A stretch of DNA of 27,843 nucleotides from Spongospora subterranea f. sp. subterranea (taxonomy: Eukaryota; Endomyxa: Phytomyxea; Phytomyxea; Plasmodiophorida). A model generated the notes under the pieces. It did not search any database. It saw nothing but the letters and a program-made list of their open reading frames with translations, and was not told the DNA's origin. The stretch lies in NCBI GenBank assembly GCA_049724395.1, contig JAUGWO010000193.1, positions 1 to 27,843 of the forward strand. The letters run 5' to 3'. The position numbers were made by a program, and so were the translations under genes. Of the stretch, positions 18,179 to 27,843 are shown piece after piece. How positions within the stretch are numbered: the stretch's first letter is position 1; every line of letters starts with the position of its first letter.

Positions 18179-18190
18179 CTTCCTTCTTTC
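18179..18190 (-). other. Polypurine tract
   Basis: GAAAGAAGGAAG on the minus strand, directly against the 3' LTR: the usual primer site for plus-strand DNA synthesis in LTR elements. Confidence 0.75.
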
Positions 18191-18463
18191 AAAGAAATGC
18201 CCCACCCATGAAAATTTTAGATGAAAATCCGAAATTTCCTGAAGCCAGTTTGCGTCTATAATCATTATGCAAAAAAATAGGAATCTTTTACAAGTAGGTT
18301 ATACTTTCCCTAATCAATATCGTTTCTAATATTAATCTAGTCCTCACTGACTATCTTGTTAGAGACCATGAATGAATCCTCATCCAAGGTACTGTGAGAC
18401 TTTCACTCACTAAACCAAAAAAATCATAATAATATCGCAACACTGCTTCAATCATATCGTAGG
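18191..18463 (-). other. Chromovirus 3' untranslated stretch
   Basis: AT-rich stretch between the chromodomain coding end and the purine tract. No other gene is seen in it. Confidence 0.6.
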
Positions 18464-20300
18464 CTAACTGTGGGCTCTCAGTTTCCGACGCCTGGGATAT
18501 GACTTGGCCTTACGCTTCAACTCTGGTGAAGCAACCACATTAATTGATTTGTCCATCAATTTCTCTAACAAAATCTCAATCTGACTTCTCAGTGAATGAG
18601 TTTTGTTTGCAATCAAGAATTCTTGGACCAATGTCCTTGCATCCTGAGCAACTTGCTCTAATGGCTCCCAGGAATTTTCGGTCTCTGAAAATCCCAACCA
18701 TTTTACTAATGCTACGAGCGATTGAGATTTCGAATCCACTTTCACGTTCACAATAAACTCTGCTTCAAATGTAGCATTGTCAAATGCAAACTGATTCTTA
18801 ATCTCCTCAGTAACATTCATCTTCGAATCGTCATAAAATCGGATTCTATCTCCATGAACTTTCCGCATTGACTTATCAACTAAGTTCATGACAGTAAACA
18901 CATATCCATTGTTATTCTCAACAATCTGATATGGCCCTCTCCATCTCTGAAAGAGCTTCTGTCCAGACTTCTTAACATCAGGGCTACATAAGACGAAATC
19001 TCCGACACCAAAATTTGGTCTTTGCCGAGGTTTCCTTGTCTTTGGCAACTTACGATTCTGGGTCCGTTCAGAACTCGTAATAGCCGCAACTTCTTTGTGC
19101 AGCTGTTCCATAGCACTCTCTAATGTCTCAGTTCTGCTGACAATTTGTTCTGTTGTCATCTGACATTTACCCAGGTTCTCTCCAGGCTTTTTGAAGATAA
19201 GTTCCAGCGGATTATCACTCTTTAATCCCGTATGAACCGTTACTGGTGCTTTCCACCCCAGTCTCTTCTTTGGTCGATGGTTGATAGCATGTTCTATTGC
19301 TTTCAACAACCATGGCCAATCCTCTTTATTCCACCTCAACTCTGAAATCAGAGCTTGAAATAAAGACTTCAGTGCCTTATTCACAACCTCAACTGTCCCG
19401 TTAGGATAGTGAATATACGCTGTGGTCCAATGTTGTTCCACACCCGCTTTCTTGGCAAAGCTCCTCATTACTTCTGAAAGAAAGTAAGAAGCTTGATCTG
19501 AAACATACACCTCTGATGTTCCAAACTTTGATCGCCATTCCATCAACGCATCAACAGTCGTCTCCGTATCAGGAGTCACTGCTGGTGTCAGGTGAACCAA
19601 ACCTGACAAGTCATCTACAATAACTAGAACCCATTCAAACTCATGATATGATCCTTTCACTCTAGGCATTATATACATGAAATCAAAGTGCAATACTTGA
19701 TTTGGTCTAGTTCCATGACATGCTTCACCAAAAGGTCGTGGGATTCTCTTCCCTCCTCTTGTAGAAATGCAATGTAAACACAAGTTACATATAGATGTGA
19801 CATCATCGATCATCGATTTCCAATGAAATTGTTCTTGTAGTAGTTTGAGTACTACATTAATTCCATAATGTCCACAATTTGCCCCAACATGGGCAATAAC
19901 ACACAATCTAGTCTTTAGATTGTCACATTCATCTGGGATAACCACTTTGTCTGAGTGATTTAGCAACAACCCATCTGAATTCAAGATTAAGGAATCCCTG
20001 TCTCGACCCTTAATCCAATTACTCTGCTCTTGAGTAATCTCATCAACAGTTGGCCACACCAACTTACTCATGGGTTGAGTCCGAAATTGATCCTTGAAGT
20101 TTTGAGGTCCAAGTGATGCATCAGTTGGGTCTATCCTAGCATCATGATCGATATCATTCTCAACATGCTCAGATTCATCAGTTATCGATCCATTACTCCT
20201 TTGAGTACGACGATTAACTGTAATCCTATTGCATCTCTCAGAACCGCATCCAGATTCCTGTAGGCCATTATCAATGTCTGATTTTGATAATGCAGCCCCC
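18464..20300 (-). CDS. Chromovirus integrase with C-terminal chromodomain
   Basis: Part of the element at 17960-24025. The N-terminal HHCC zinc-binding region is near 19760-19900 (HVGANCGHYGINVVLKLL, CNLCLHC). The DDE core runs at about 19250-19710, with Asp in LHFDFMYI, Asp in YVSDQASYFL and Glu in YPNGTVEVVNKAL. A basic linker and a GPY/F-like block (FQRWRGPYQIVENNNGY) follow. A chromodomain with the aromatic/acidic pattern LVALVKWLGFSETENSWEP lies near 18640-18790. The integrase inserts the DNA copy into the genome; chromodomains of this class read histone marks and are thought to steer insertion. The catalytic triad is present. Confidence 0.88.
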
Positions 20301-23300
20301 ATCGAGTCATCATATCAGCCCAGACATTCATGTCTCCTGGTATATGTTCGATGTTGAATCTAAATGATCTGAGATCCATACCCCATCTTTCCAAGCGTTC
20401 CCCAGCTTGCTTCGTGCACTTTTCAGGATTATACATGGAAGTCAAATTCCTATGATCCGTAAAAAGCAGAAAGGGTTTAGAAGATTGAACTAAATAGTCC
20501 AATTTCCTAACTGTGTCCCAGATAGCGAATGCTTCCTTATCTGGCGTAGACCAGTTCAATTCTGATCCATGGAATCTGTGTCCGCAGAATCCCAACGGTT
20601 CATGTCTCTGATCATGGAACGGCAGTTTCCCAACATCCTCATGTGGAATCTGTGTCACCATACCAGAACTATGATATTGACTCGCATCAGTGAACACACA
20701 TTGAACCATATCCCAGCTCGTCAGGATAGTTCAGCTGAGTTCGTCTACTGATCGCAGCCTTCATACTGTTGAATGCTTCATCATGAACAGCATTCCAACC
20801 AAACGCGCTCAATGAAATTCCCTTGGCCACCGATTTGGTCCTTTTCGGCTGACCTTTCATTGCGTTTTCATAGATATTCTGCAATGGCAGAACTAATCTA
20901 TTATAATCTGGAATGGCTCTACTCATCCATTGAATAGCCATAACAAACTGTTGCAAGTCTCGCGCTGTCGTTGGCTTCTGCATATTTACTAATGCCTCAA
21001 CTCTAGCCGGATCATGCCTCACACCCTCAGGAGTGAATATTCTTCCACAGAATTTGGCCTTAATCTGGAACAATTCACACTTCTCTAAGTTGAATTTGAT
21101 ATCGTGTTCCTGTGCCAATTTAAGTGTCGTTTCTAACACCTGGAACCACTTCTCTTGAGTGTCTGCGTGTCCCAATATGTCATCAATCCATATTATTAAT
21201 GATTGATACAGCAGTTCCCTATATATCTCATGCATTCTAGCTTGGAACTGTGTGGCAGAATTCAGTGCTCCCTGAATGGATCTCGTTGGAGTGTAAACCC
21301 CTCGATCAGTCATAAAAGAAAACATTTCTTTGCAATCGGCGTCAAGTGGCATCATCCAGAAACCTTTGAAAGCGTCTAGAGAAAACCAATATTTGGAGCC
21401 ACCCAAATGCTTGACTATTGATTCAAGAAACGGCATGGGCCATGCAGTTGCCTTGCATAGAGCGTTGACTTCTCGCAAATCAACCACCATACGTAATCCT
21501 TTACCACCGGGTTTTCTGACCACCACAACCGGAGAGGCCCACTCACAATTGTAGTTTTCATAAACCAATCCATATTTCTCCAGAAGGCTGACAAATGTCG
21601 CCAGGAACTCACTATGTTCCTTGCTGTACCGTCGGGATTTGCACCTAACAGGTTCAACTCCTTCCCTCAGGTTCGTTACGAAAGGAGTGACATTTGCAGG
21701 TGGATCAGGTTCCAGCGACCTTCTCCAAACAGTTTGATACTTCCATATCAACTTCCTTAGTCGACTTTGCCATTCTATAGGCAATCCGTTATCAATAGCA
21801 CGAGACATCATGTCTTCCATTGACTTCAAACTGTCTTCTGGGAAATCTTCCCCAATAATAATATCATCATCGTTGTACAAATCCCAATGACTGATATTAT
21901 CCTCATTGTTGGCGCCTAATGTCTTCTTTAGAATTAGCGACTCTAGAGCATCCTTAGGATTTATCCCCAGCTCTTTCAACAAATCTTCACCTAGCAATAT
22001 TTCATCTAATGGTGAATCCCACAGCAAACATCTCCGGTTCCGAATGATCAGTTCGCCCGTTGCTGTATACAGGGTCAGATCAGCCAACATCTCATGTGTT
22101 GCTTCCGCCACTGTCTTATCTGGCAATATTAACTTAATTGCCTTTGCCAGTTTCCTTATACCGATCTTATCATCGAGCCTCTGCGCTTTCTTCGCAATGC
22201 TCATCGGTATAACTGTCGACTGGGTACCACTGTCTAATAACCCTGGAAATATCATTCCTGCAGTCGACACTCTAACACTCAACTGTTTGTCTGCAGTTGA
22301 CGGTTCGTGCATTTCTGACATTTTGTAGAAATCACTACTGTTGGATCCTGTCGTAGTCCTGACATAAAGATCACCGTTCTGTTGGCTCTCTATGCTAGCA
22401 ACTCCAATCCGACAAATCCTCATATACTGTCCATCGCTGTATGGTTTATTCTTAAACAAAACTTTCATTTTGTCATTGTGTTTAACCAAGAGCGATTCCA
22501 TCTCTGTCTTCGATGGTTTCTGTGGACACTTGGACATACTATGTCCTTCCAAACCGCAACACAAACATAAGAATTTTCGTTTCTTATGCTTAACGTTTTT
22601 TTCTGACGCCGGGCGTTGTCTCACCTCGGGTTGCAGTTTCTTAAAATCTGTGGCATTCCGACCTGGTTTTGTTTCATGAAGGAAATGGGTAACTTCAAGA
22701 AACATTTCTGTCTTTTGGATCATAAGATCCACCAGGGCACTGGGATTTTCTTCAATCTCAGCTTTCTTTTTAGTCAAGGCGACCGCTTTGATCATCCTTG
22801 ATAATGCCTCTGGTCGTATCCCATTCAAAAGGATACGGACCTGCTCCTTCTTACCCTCTCTGGTGTCGAAGAAAGCTTCCCATGAATTCTCTTGGACCTT
22901 CTTGGTCCAAGAATGCATCATCTGCATGACTCTGGCATTTGCAGAAGACATTGTCTCCTGCATCACCACTGTTGACATGACTTCCTTGATTCGCGACCAC
23001 GCAAATGGATCTTCTTTGAGCTGACGCTCGCACCATTCACTGAGATCTGAATCTGTAACCTCGTCAACAGGTTTCTTTAGCTCATACAGAGCTAAGGTCT
23101 TCAGTAGGGTCGGCTCCACCATGGTTCTAAGTGGCCTAGCATTCTCCCTGCTGTTCGCATCTTCTAACACCTCCCAGTACCTCTTTAGGTCCTGGTTGAA
23201 GGCTATTATTGATGACCGCTGGGTGTCTACCAACGTTGGGGCCTTGTTGGTCTCAAAGACCATGCCCGCCGTTTGAGGGACTGACTTTTTCTTCTTAGGA

Positions 23301-23380
23301 ATCTTATCACTTGCGGTGACCGAGTCTACCATTACGAGAGTTCCAATCAAATCGAAAATCCCAAATGAACTCAATTCCAA
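20300..23380 (-). CDS. Chromovirus gag, protease, reverse transcriptase and RNase H
   Basis: Part of the element at 17960-24025, given as one coding block. Gag starts near 23380 with a Lys-rich N-terminus and a helical capsid region (around VRILLNGIRPEALSRMIKAV). A CCHC knuckle, CLCCGLEGHSMSKC, lies near 22540-22580. The aspartic protease motif is LLDSGTQSTVIP (about 22230). The reverse transcriptase (about 21000-21650) has the motifs WASPVVVVRKPGGKGLRMVV and FSLDAFKGFW. Its catalytic box is IIWIDDIL, with Trp where most Ty3/gypsy enzymes have Tyr or Phe. RNase H (about 20300-20700) has VFTDAS, the Glu in DKEAFAIWD and LFTDHRNL. Together these form the particle and copy the RNA genome. Confidence 0.85.
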
Positions 23381-23806
23381 TCAAACAATCGGCACAAGAC
23401 CTATGTCATGAGTCACGATCTCAATTCCATCATGAATTGATTAATCTCTAACGGCACTTTGCCGCAGCCCTCTACTGTCGCAGTTTTTCACGGAGTTTCG
23501 TTGTCTGAAACTTGCCGATCCCATGGTCCTGCTCTGACCTGGTCGTTCAAATCACCGATTTGTTGACCGTTGACTGTCCCTAGTCTACCCACAACCAACA
23601 GGTTTTGAATCTGTTGCTAACGTTGTCGAGTCCATGTGTCCATCATACATAACAGACACTATTCGTAATACACAACTATTGTATAAATACGAATCATCCA
23701 ACAATCAGAATCAACCAGTACATGCCATTTATGACACCCGGTGTCGTCCCTGATCTATCCTTCCCTTTGTATAAAATGACATACATTTTCATACTAAAGA
23801 ATTCTT
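23381..23806 (-). other. Chromovirus 5' leader
   Basis: About 425 bases between the 5' LTR and gag. Non-coding. It would hold the primer site and packaging signals; no standard tRNA-complementary TGG motif sits at the LTR edge, so the priming mode is open. Confidence 0.65.
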
Positions 23807-24025
23807 TGTAACATACATCGGTATACACTGGTCAGGTGGATTACTATAGATGCTATTTACACACAATAGATGTTCCTATTCCGAGCCAATATACTCTCTG
23901 TGTATTAGATCCGATATCTGGTCCGTAAAGTCCGTCAGGAACTCCGTTGCCAGCTATATCCAATACAATAGGGTAGCCTGTCGTAGGCTATAACATAGGG
24001 TCAATACGTTGACAAATATGTTACA
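23807..24025 (-). repeat. 5' LTR of the chromovirus
   Basis: 219 bases, 218 identical to the 3' LTR at 17960-18178. Confidence 0.95.
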
Positions 24026-25015
24026 ACAAGCGACGTCTGTCCTTCATTTTGATTACCATATTTTACTCTGATAATAACAAATGCGGTGCAGATCATGATA
24101 CCTAGATCTTGTGATTCTGCAGGGTACAATCCATTCTCAAAGACCGATTTCGAAAACTTTTCAACCTAGAACATCTAGTTTGAAAAGAAATTCCTTTACG
24201 ATTGTTGGAAAGACGACCAACCTGACATCTACCAGTGGTTAAGGTACACTGGACCGATATCCGTGCATCTCCACCGCGGACGTACAAATAACCCATAATT
24301 TGGGTGATCTGGTAGAGTTTGGTGTATCCACGGCATCTTTAGTTGAAAAGGTGAAAATTGTTCTCCCACCGCTGAGTACCTATACCCATAATTTGGGTCG
24401 AATTATTTGGGTATTACGTACCCACTCCGTAGACATATTTGTCTCTCCAGATGGGTATACCGTAGATGACAATATTATCCATCCACCTTTGATCGTCAAA
24501 GGCAATGGTGAATGCCGTGATGAATGCATTGAGATCGGTCAGTATGCTGCCAGGAGCTCCATAAAACGGTGTCAGCCAGGGCCCGTGCTTGCCCGGTAAA
24601 CAACGAGCAGATTAACGCAATACGTTGAGTGTCGTTGGGATATGTCAGCGGCTGTGCCGTTGGAAACTGTTGCACTTGGCCTAACCAATGCCGAAATATG
24701 ACTCTATCTCCTGCGTAAGCTTCTGGCATTTTCAGCTTGGGATCCTTTCCCTGAGGGAGCGATGGGGTAGGAATTGAGGACTGGGGCTGGGTGTCTTCGG
24801 CGGGACCGGCGAGGATTGAGGAAGGTGATGCTGCTGTCGCCAGGAATGTGGAGAGTTGATCGACTAGTTGATTGAACCTGTCGTTTGTTGACCGCTGATA
24901 GGTATTAAGTTGTTCCCGCGATTCTGCCAGTTGTCGTCCGCGAGCTGCTCTGCGGTGGTGGTCTGCCGAGTTGTAATCGTGTCCCCATTCGTCATGGCGG
25001 ATCGTCGGATTTGCG
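24026..25015 (-). mobile_element. Old Ty3/gypsy gag fossil
   Basis: Minus-strand debris. Near 24560-24730 it reads LKMPEAYAGDRVIFRHWLGQ and YPNDTQRIALICSLFTGQA, the classic Retrotrans_gag pattern (P-x-x-Y/F-x-G-D-R-x-x-F-x-x-W-L, then a helix with LxGxAxA). The stretch from about 25015 to 24740 gives a Gln/Thr- and Ser/Pro-rich N-terminus. Towards 24026 the sequence is too eroded to assign, though a His/Cys patch near 24060 could be pol debris. It is broken, with several breaks. It lies on the same strand as the integrase fossil at 16391-17959 on the other side of the young chromovirus, so both may be parts of one older element. Confidence 0.65.
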
Positions 25016-25051
25016 GTAAAGAGGGTGTCACGTTCGAGAGAGGTTAAAGTA

Positions 25052-25410
25052 GCTGTTATTTAGGTGAGAGGAGAGGCAGAGAGGTTAGCGACAAAAGTTA
25101 GAGGTGTTAAGTTATAGAAATATAGAGATGGTAGTTAGAGAGAGGAAGAGAGTGGGCAATAGAGAGGGAGAAGTTAAGTGAGTATAGGGAGGTGGAGAGG
25201 TGATGTTAGCTGTTAGTTAGGTGAGAGGAGAGGCAGAGAGGTTAGCGACAAAAAGTTAGAGGCGGTAAGTTATAGAAATATAGAGATGGTAGTTAGAGAG
25301 AGGAAGAGAGTGGGCAATAGAGAGGGAGAGGTTAAGTGAGTATAGGGAGGTGGAGAGGTGAAGTTAGCTGTTAGTTAGGTGAGAGGAGAGGGGTTAGCGA
25401 CAGAAGGTTG
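25052..25410. repeat. Purine-rich tandem repeat, period 157/158, about 2.3 copies
   Basis: Copies start with GCTGTTA at 25052, 25209 and 25367. The first two are nearly identical over 157-158 bases; the third keeps only the first 40 or so. The plus strand is almost all A and G with runs of GAGAG, so the minus strand is a long CT tract. It lies just upstream, in minus-strand sense, of the gag fossil, where an LTR or leader would be expected. Confidence 0.85.
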
Positions 25411-25444
25411 GGACAAACTGTCAGGAATGTTAATACAAGCGATG

Positions 25445-26142
25445 TTAATAGTAAACGACGTTGTCCGAACTGAGCACTTGCCCAGTTCGGACGGTAGGCT
25501 TCAATCGTTTATTAATGATATACGTTGTCAGTAGTACGGTCGGTAGTACGGTCGTGACATTTCGCCACAGCAAGGGAGTGACACGATGAAAGACAAATCC
25601 TGCCACCTGGCCCTTTTGGTCTTCAGCAATGCAGCGATCACATGCCATTAGATACTGGCCACGTTGCTGTCGAGCAGAGTGAATGCCGCTGACCGCCGAC
25701 AGTAGCTGTGCAACGATCGCGGGATCGTTCCAGCCACCTTGGGCAACCATTGGCCGTCCGAATATATCCTTGACCAAGATCCCGTGCCGATTGATGAGGG
25801 GTTCCCCTTTGACGCCGGTTTTGCTGTCGATAAGCAGTTGAATAGACTCGATCGACATTGACGGGACGAACGGCTCTGGGGGATGATCGAGCATGATCAG
25901 CAGGCTCTGGTAGTCGCCTACCAGCGAAAACATGTACCGTAACGCCTTGAAAAACGTTTCGCACTTGAGGACCGAGTTGACTTTCAGTGGCCTGCTGCCG
26001 AGTTTCGTCCGTTTCTCAGAAGAAGTATGGTCAATTCGATGCCCTCGTCAGCGGCCACCTTGATATCGTCGGGAATCTGGTACACGGAGGCGGTCTTTCG
26101 GATTGCATTTGGCGACGCACCCCCCACAGTAGTACTGACCAT
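25445..26142 (-). pseudogene. Possible tyrosine-recombinase-type transposon protein, N-terminal part
   Basis: Two minus-strand frames. The first (26142-25984, 52 codons) starts MVSTTVGGASPNAIRKTASV. The second (from about 25980 to 25445) carries FFKALRYMFSLVGDYQSLLI, then PSMSIESIQLLIDSKTG, a Trp-Asn-Asp-Pro loop, SAVSGIHSARQQRGQY and CDRCIAEDQK. From memory, this order (PSM...LLxxK, GxPL, DxxGxP, W, SAxxxIHxAR, CxxC) matches the N-terminal region of proteins linked to Crypton-like tyrosine recombinases in algae, oomycetes and early fungi. The catalytic domain is missing. The two frames could be joined by an intron or separated by an indel. It ends in a frame of low similarity near the 25.4 kb repeat. 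The family call is tentative. Confidence 0.42.
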
Positions 26143-26330
26143 TGCGTCTGGCGAAACCGGCACTGTGGTTCTATCGTGGTTTCACTCGTGGTTTCGGAGT
26201 TTGTGCGGGCTTTATTACTAATTCAAGTAGAAATAATGCGTGAACTTAAAAGAGGTCCCACCACTCAGATTGCGACTTGGTCATTTAATCCGGAATTAAT
26301 ATTTACCGAGGTCCGGGACCTCCTTAATTC
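26143..26330. other. Intergenic stretch between divergent frames
   Basis: 188 bases between the possible recombinase (-) and the Harbinger transposase (+). It could hold both promoters. No clear TATA box or terminal inverted repeat was seen. Confidence 0.3.
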
Positions 26331-27252
26331 ATGGTCACCTCAATAAATACGATGCGCCGCTCGCGCAAGATTCGCCTCGCAGTGTCAATGGCCGTTCAAG
26401 GTGGTGCCATGGCTGCAGCTGGTGCTGCGTTAGTCATGGTTGCAGGGGCTGATGGTCGGTCTGATCGTGCACCGCGCAGCAGGCGGTTCTCGATTCGTAG
26501 ATCGCAGTTTGGGATCGCAGATTCAGATCCGATATTTAATGATGGCTGGTTTATGGACCAATTTCGTTGCTCTAAACCATCCTTCGACTTTATCTGTAAC
26601 CTAATCGACCGACATTGGCATGAATGTAACGACTGTATTGGTCACAATGCTGTCTTCCTGGTTCGAGATAGGGTAGCAGTAACTTTGCACTATTTAACGC
26701 ATTCAGGCAATGTTGTTGTATCTGCCAAAGCCATCGCAATGGGAAAGGCGTCTGCAATTCGCTATATCTGGGAAGTAATTGCAGTAATCAATCAATCGCT
26801 TTACAACCAGTTCATATTTTTGCCTGCTTCATGTATCGAATGGGAGGTTCTTGCTCAACGATTCGAGAACATTTGCGGTTATCCTGGTGGTTGTTTAGCG
26901 ATTGATGGATCTATATTCGAAATCGAACGGCCTCATGATTTTGAAGGCTGGTACTGTCGCAAGAGCTATCCCGCGATCAATGCCCAACTGGTTGTTGATC
27001 ATGAGTGCAGAGTTCGTTCGATCGATATTCGCCCTGGATCGGCAAATGACAAATCTGTTTTCAACTATTCTGATTTCGGAAAGCGTATACATTTAATTAT
27101 TCCCCCAAGGACATGTGATTGCTGATGCTGGATATATGCTTACACCCCAGATGATCACACAATTCCCAATATCGGAGGGCATGCCTGCAGATGAGGCTTT
27201 ATTCAACTATTTGCACTCCAGAACTCGTATTACAGTCGAAAGAGCTATCGGG
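26331..27252 (+). pseudogene. PIF/Harbinger transposase, cut at its 3' end
   Basis: A HARBI1-like DDE transposase. After an Ala/Gly-rich, basic N-terminus come the helix region FICNLIDRHWHECNDCIGHN and RVAVTLHYLTHSGNVVVSAK, which correspond to the helix-turn-helix part. The catalytic residues follow: Asp in CLAIDGSIFEI (about 26903), Asp in RPGSANDKSVF (about 27049) and Glu in RITVERAIG (about 27240). The open frame ends at 27125. The family sequence continues one base out of register (GHVIADAGYML, then FNYLHSR), as if one base had been added in the run CCCCCAAGG near 27106. After the Glu motif a reversed LINE/SINE tail cuts the gene. Harbinger enzymes excise and reinsert DNA at TWA-type sites. 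Start at 26331 or at the internal Met 26352. Confidence 0.8.
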
Positions 27253-27308
27253 ATTTTTTTGTTTTTTTTTTGTGATTGAGTTCAACACGTTTGTGTTAGG
27301 TCTGTAGT
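27253..27308 (-). mobile_element. LINE-type 3' tail, 5'-truncated insertion
   Basis: A T-rich run then GTGATTGAGTTCAACACGTT and TGTGTTAGGTCTGTAG. Reversed, this is the LINE 1 tail: hairpin AACACAAACGTGTT, GAACTCAATCAC, A-tail. About 56 bases, so a very short LINE copy or SINE end, inserted in the Harbinger gene. Confidence 0.72.
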
Positions 27309-27641
27309 GTTAGGTCCCCCACACCAGTCAATAATATCTATCCATATTACCTATCTACGATCTGAGTCTTCGGGCTTAGATCGTATTATTAGTTCTAGTA
27401 AAGCACCACGTTTAGCCTCAGCCTCAGTTAGTTCCTTCTCTCTAATTTTAGCTTAAGCCCTATAGTTCGTTCCGTCCAGGTCATTACACTATAATACGAT
27501 CCGCCCCTAGATTTACGCACCGGTCTTCCGCTCTAGCCAGGTTTACGCACCTTATATCCCTAATTTAAGTACCTTCTCCTCCCCTTTTTTTTTCTTTAGT
27601 TTTGAACTTGTCCCTGTTTATTATGTCTCGGCTGCCAGCTG
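27309..27641. other. Unassigned, LTR-like composition
   Basis: Starts TGTTAGGTCC. It contains pyrimidine-rich stretches and a repeated TTTACGCACC (27511 and 27541). It could be part of an LTR or leader. No partner copy is in the window. Confidence 0.3.
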
Positions 27642-27843
27642 CTAGGGCGAGAAGCTCAGGGTGTTGTGCATAACCTTGGTCATCCGTATGGCCAAGGTGT
27701 GGGTGAACTTTGCATCGACGCTCTTGCGAGCAATGTTTGCTTGTGTAGAGGTAATATCTTGGCCTTGACGAGCTTCTTCGTTTAGCAGCAGTGAGGTGAT
27801 CGTGACTAGTGATATTTGATTGGAAATCCTGGCAGTCTAAGGC
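27642..27843 (-). CDS. C-terminal end of an unrecognised frame entering from the right edge
   Basis: A minus-strand frame open from near the window edge to a TAG at 27644-27642. It includes LLLNEEARQGQDITSTQANI and AKFTHTLAIRMTKVMHNTLS. The composition is protein-like. Another minus frame over the same bases is also open, so the choice is uncertain. No family is recognised; given its surroundings, a mobile-element protein is likely. Confidence 0.28.

Larger units (their letters stand above)
17960..24025 (-). mobile_element. Ty3/gypsy chromovirus, near-complete and young
   Basis: A 6066-base LTR retrotransposon on the minus strand. Its 219-base LTRs (17960-18178 and 23807-24025) start TGTAACAT and end ATGTTACA and differ at one base, so the insertion is recent. 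In coding order there are gag with a CCHC knuckle, aspartic protease, reverse transcriptase, RNase H, integrase and a chromodomain. A purine tract (GAAAGAAGGAAG) adjoins the 3' LTR. The bases after the 5' LTR do not begin with the usual TGG of a tRNA primer site. It looks nearly whole; coding spreads over more than one frame with about two changes, and I cannot tell decay from read-through used by the family. No flanking duplication is seen. The integrase style (VLHFDFMYIM, DDLSGLVHL) recalls elements of oomycetes and early fungi. Confidence 0.92.

Noticed and set aside
21906-22801. Plus-strand open frames opposite the chromovirus coding region
   Set aside because: They are antisense shadows of gag and protease coding sequence.
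25638-25964. An overlapping 108-codon minus-strand frame
   Set aside because: It is a shadow of the frame at 25445-25933, which has the better protein character; its Arg/Gln/Ser-rich content is typical of an off-frame reading.

Overview
The window is a eukaryotic, transposon-packed stretch. The signs are GT-AG introns of about 40-60 bases, non-LTR retrotransposons and SINEs with target-site duplications, PIF/Harbinger transposases, and a Ty3/gypsy chromovirus. No bacterial signals, tRNA or rRNA genes were found. The species cannot be named from sequence. The tiny introns, the chromovirus and the Harbinger families would suit an oomycete-like protist or an early-diverging fungus; this is inference only.

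Layout. 2-719 (-): an unrecognised open frame of at least 239 codons running off the left edge. 1031-2085 (-): a Ty3/gypsy gag fossil with its leader. 2086-5050 (+) and 5055-7302 (+): two 5'-truncated copies of one LINE (RT end, RNase H, CCHC finger, 3'UTR, A-tail), laid head to tail and each hit by SINEs. 7425-7750 (+): ankyrin exons, cut off by a mobile-element pile-up (7751-10000) of a SINE holding an LTR, a Harbinger scrap and two well-preserved SINEs. 10300-15637 (+): a long ankyrin locus built of tandemly duplicated exons separated by tiny same-phase introns, with several frame-breaking indels. 15640-16390: a small unrecognised frame and SINE debris. 16391-17959 (-): an old Ty3/gypsy integrase fossil. 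17960-24025 (-): a young chromovirus whose 219-bp LTRs differ at one base. 24026-25015 (-): gag-like debris on the same strand. 25052-25410: a purine-rich 157/158-bp tandem repeat. 25445-26142 (-): a possible tyrosine-recombinase-type transposon fragment. 26331-27252 (+): a PIF/Harbinger transposase with a full DDE triad, cut by a LINE/SINE tail. 27642-27843 (-): a frame entering from the right edge.

How the parts relate. The SINEs and the LINE share their 3' end: a small hairpin, then a conserved AATCAC core and an A-tail. The roughly 460-bp SINE (called D here) appears to have taken about 220 bp of the LINE 3'UTR, so the LINE is its likely replication partner. A second SINE (B) shares the 5' head of D but ends in an ATACC-type repeat. 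Perfect duplications give a clear order: LINE first, then SINE D into it, then SINE B into D. The ankyrin array is the only plausible host gene and appears broken both by insertions and by its own indels.
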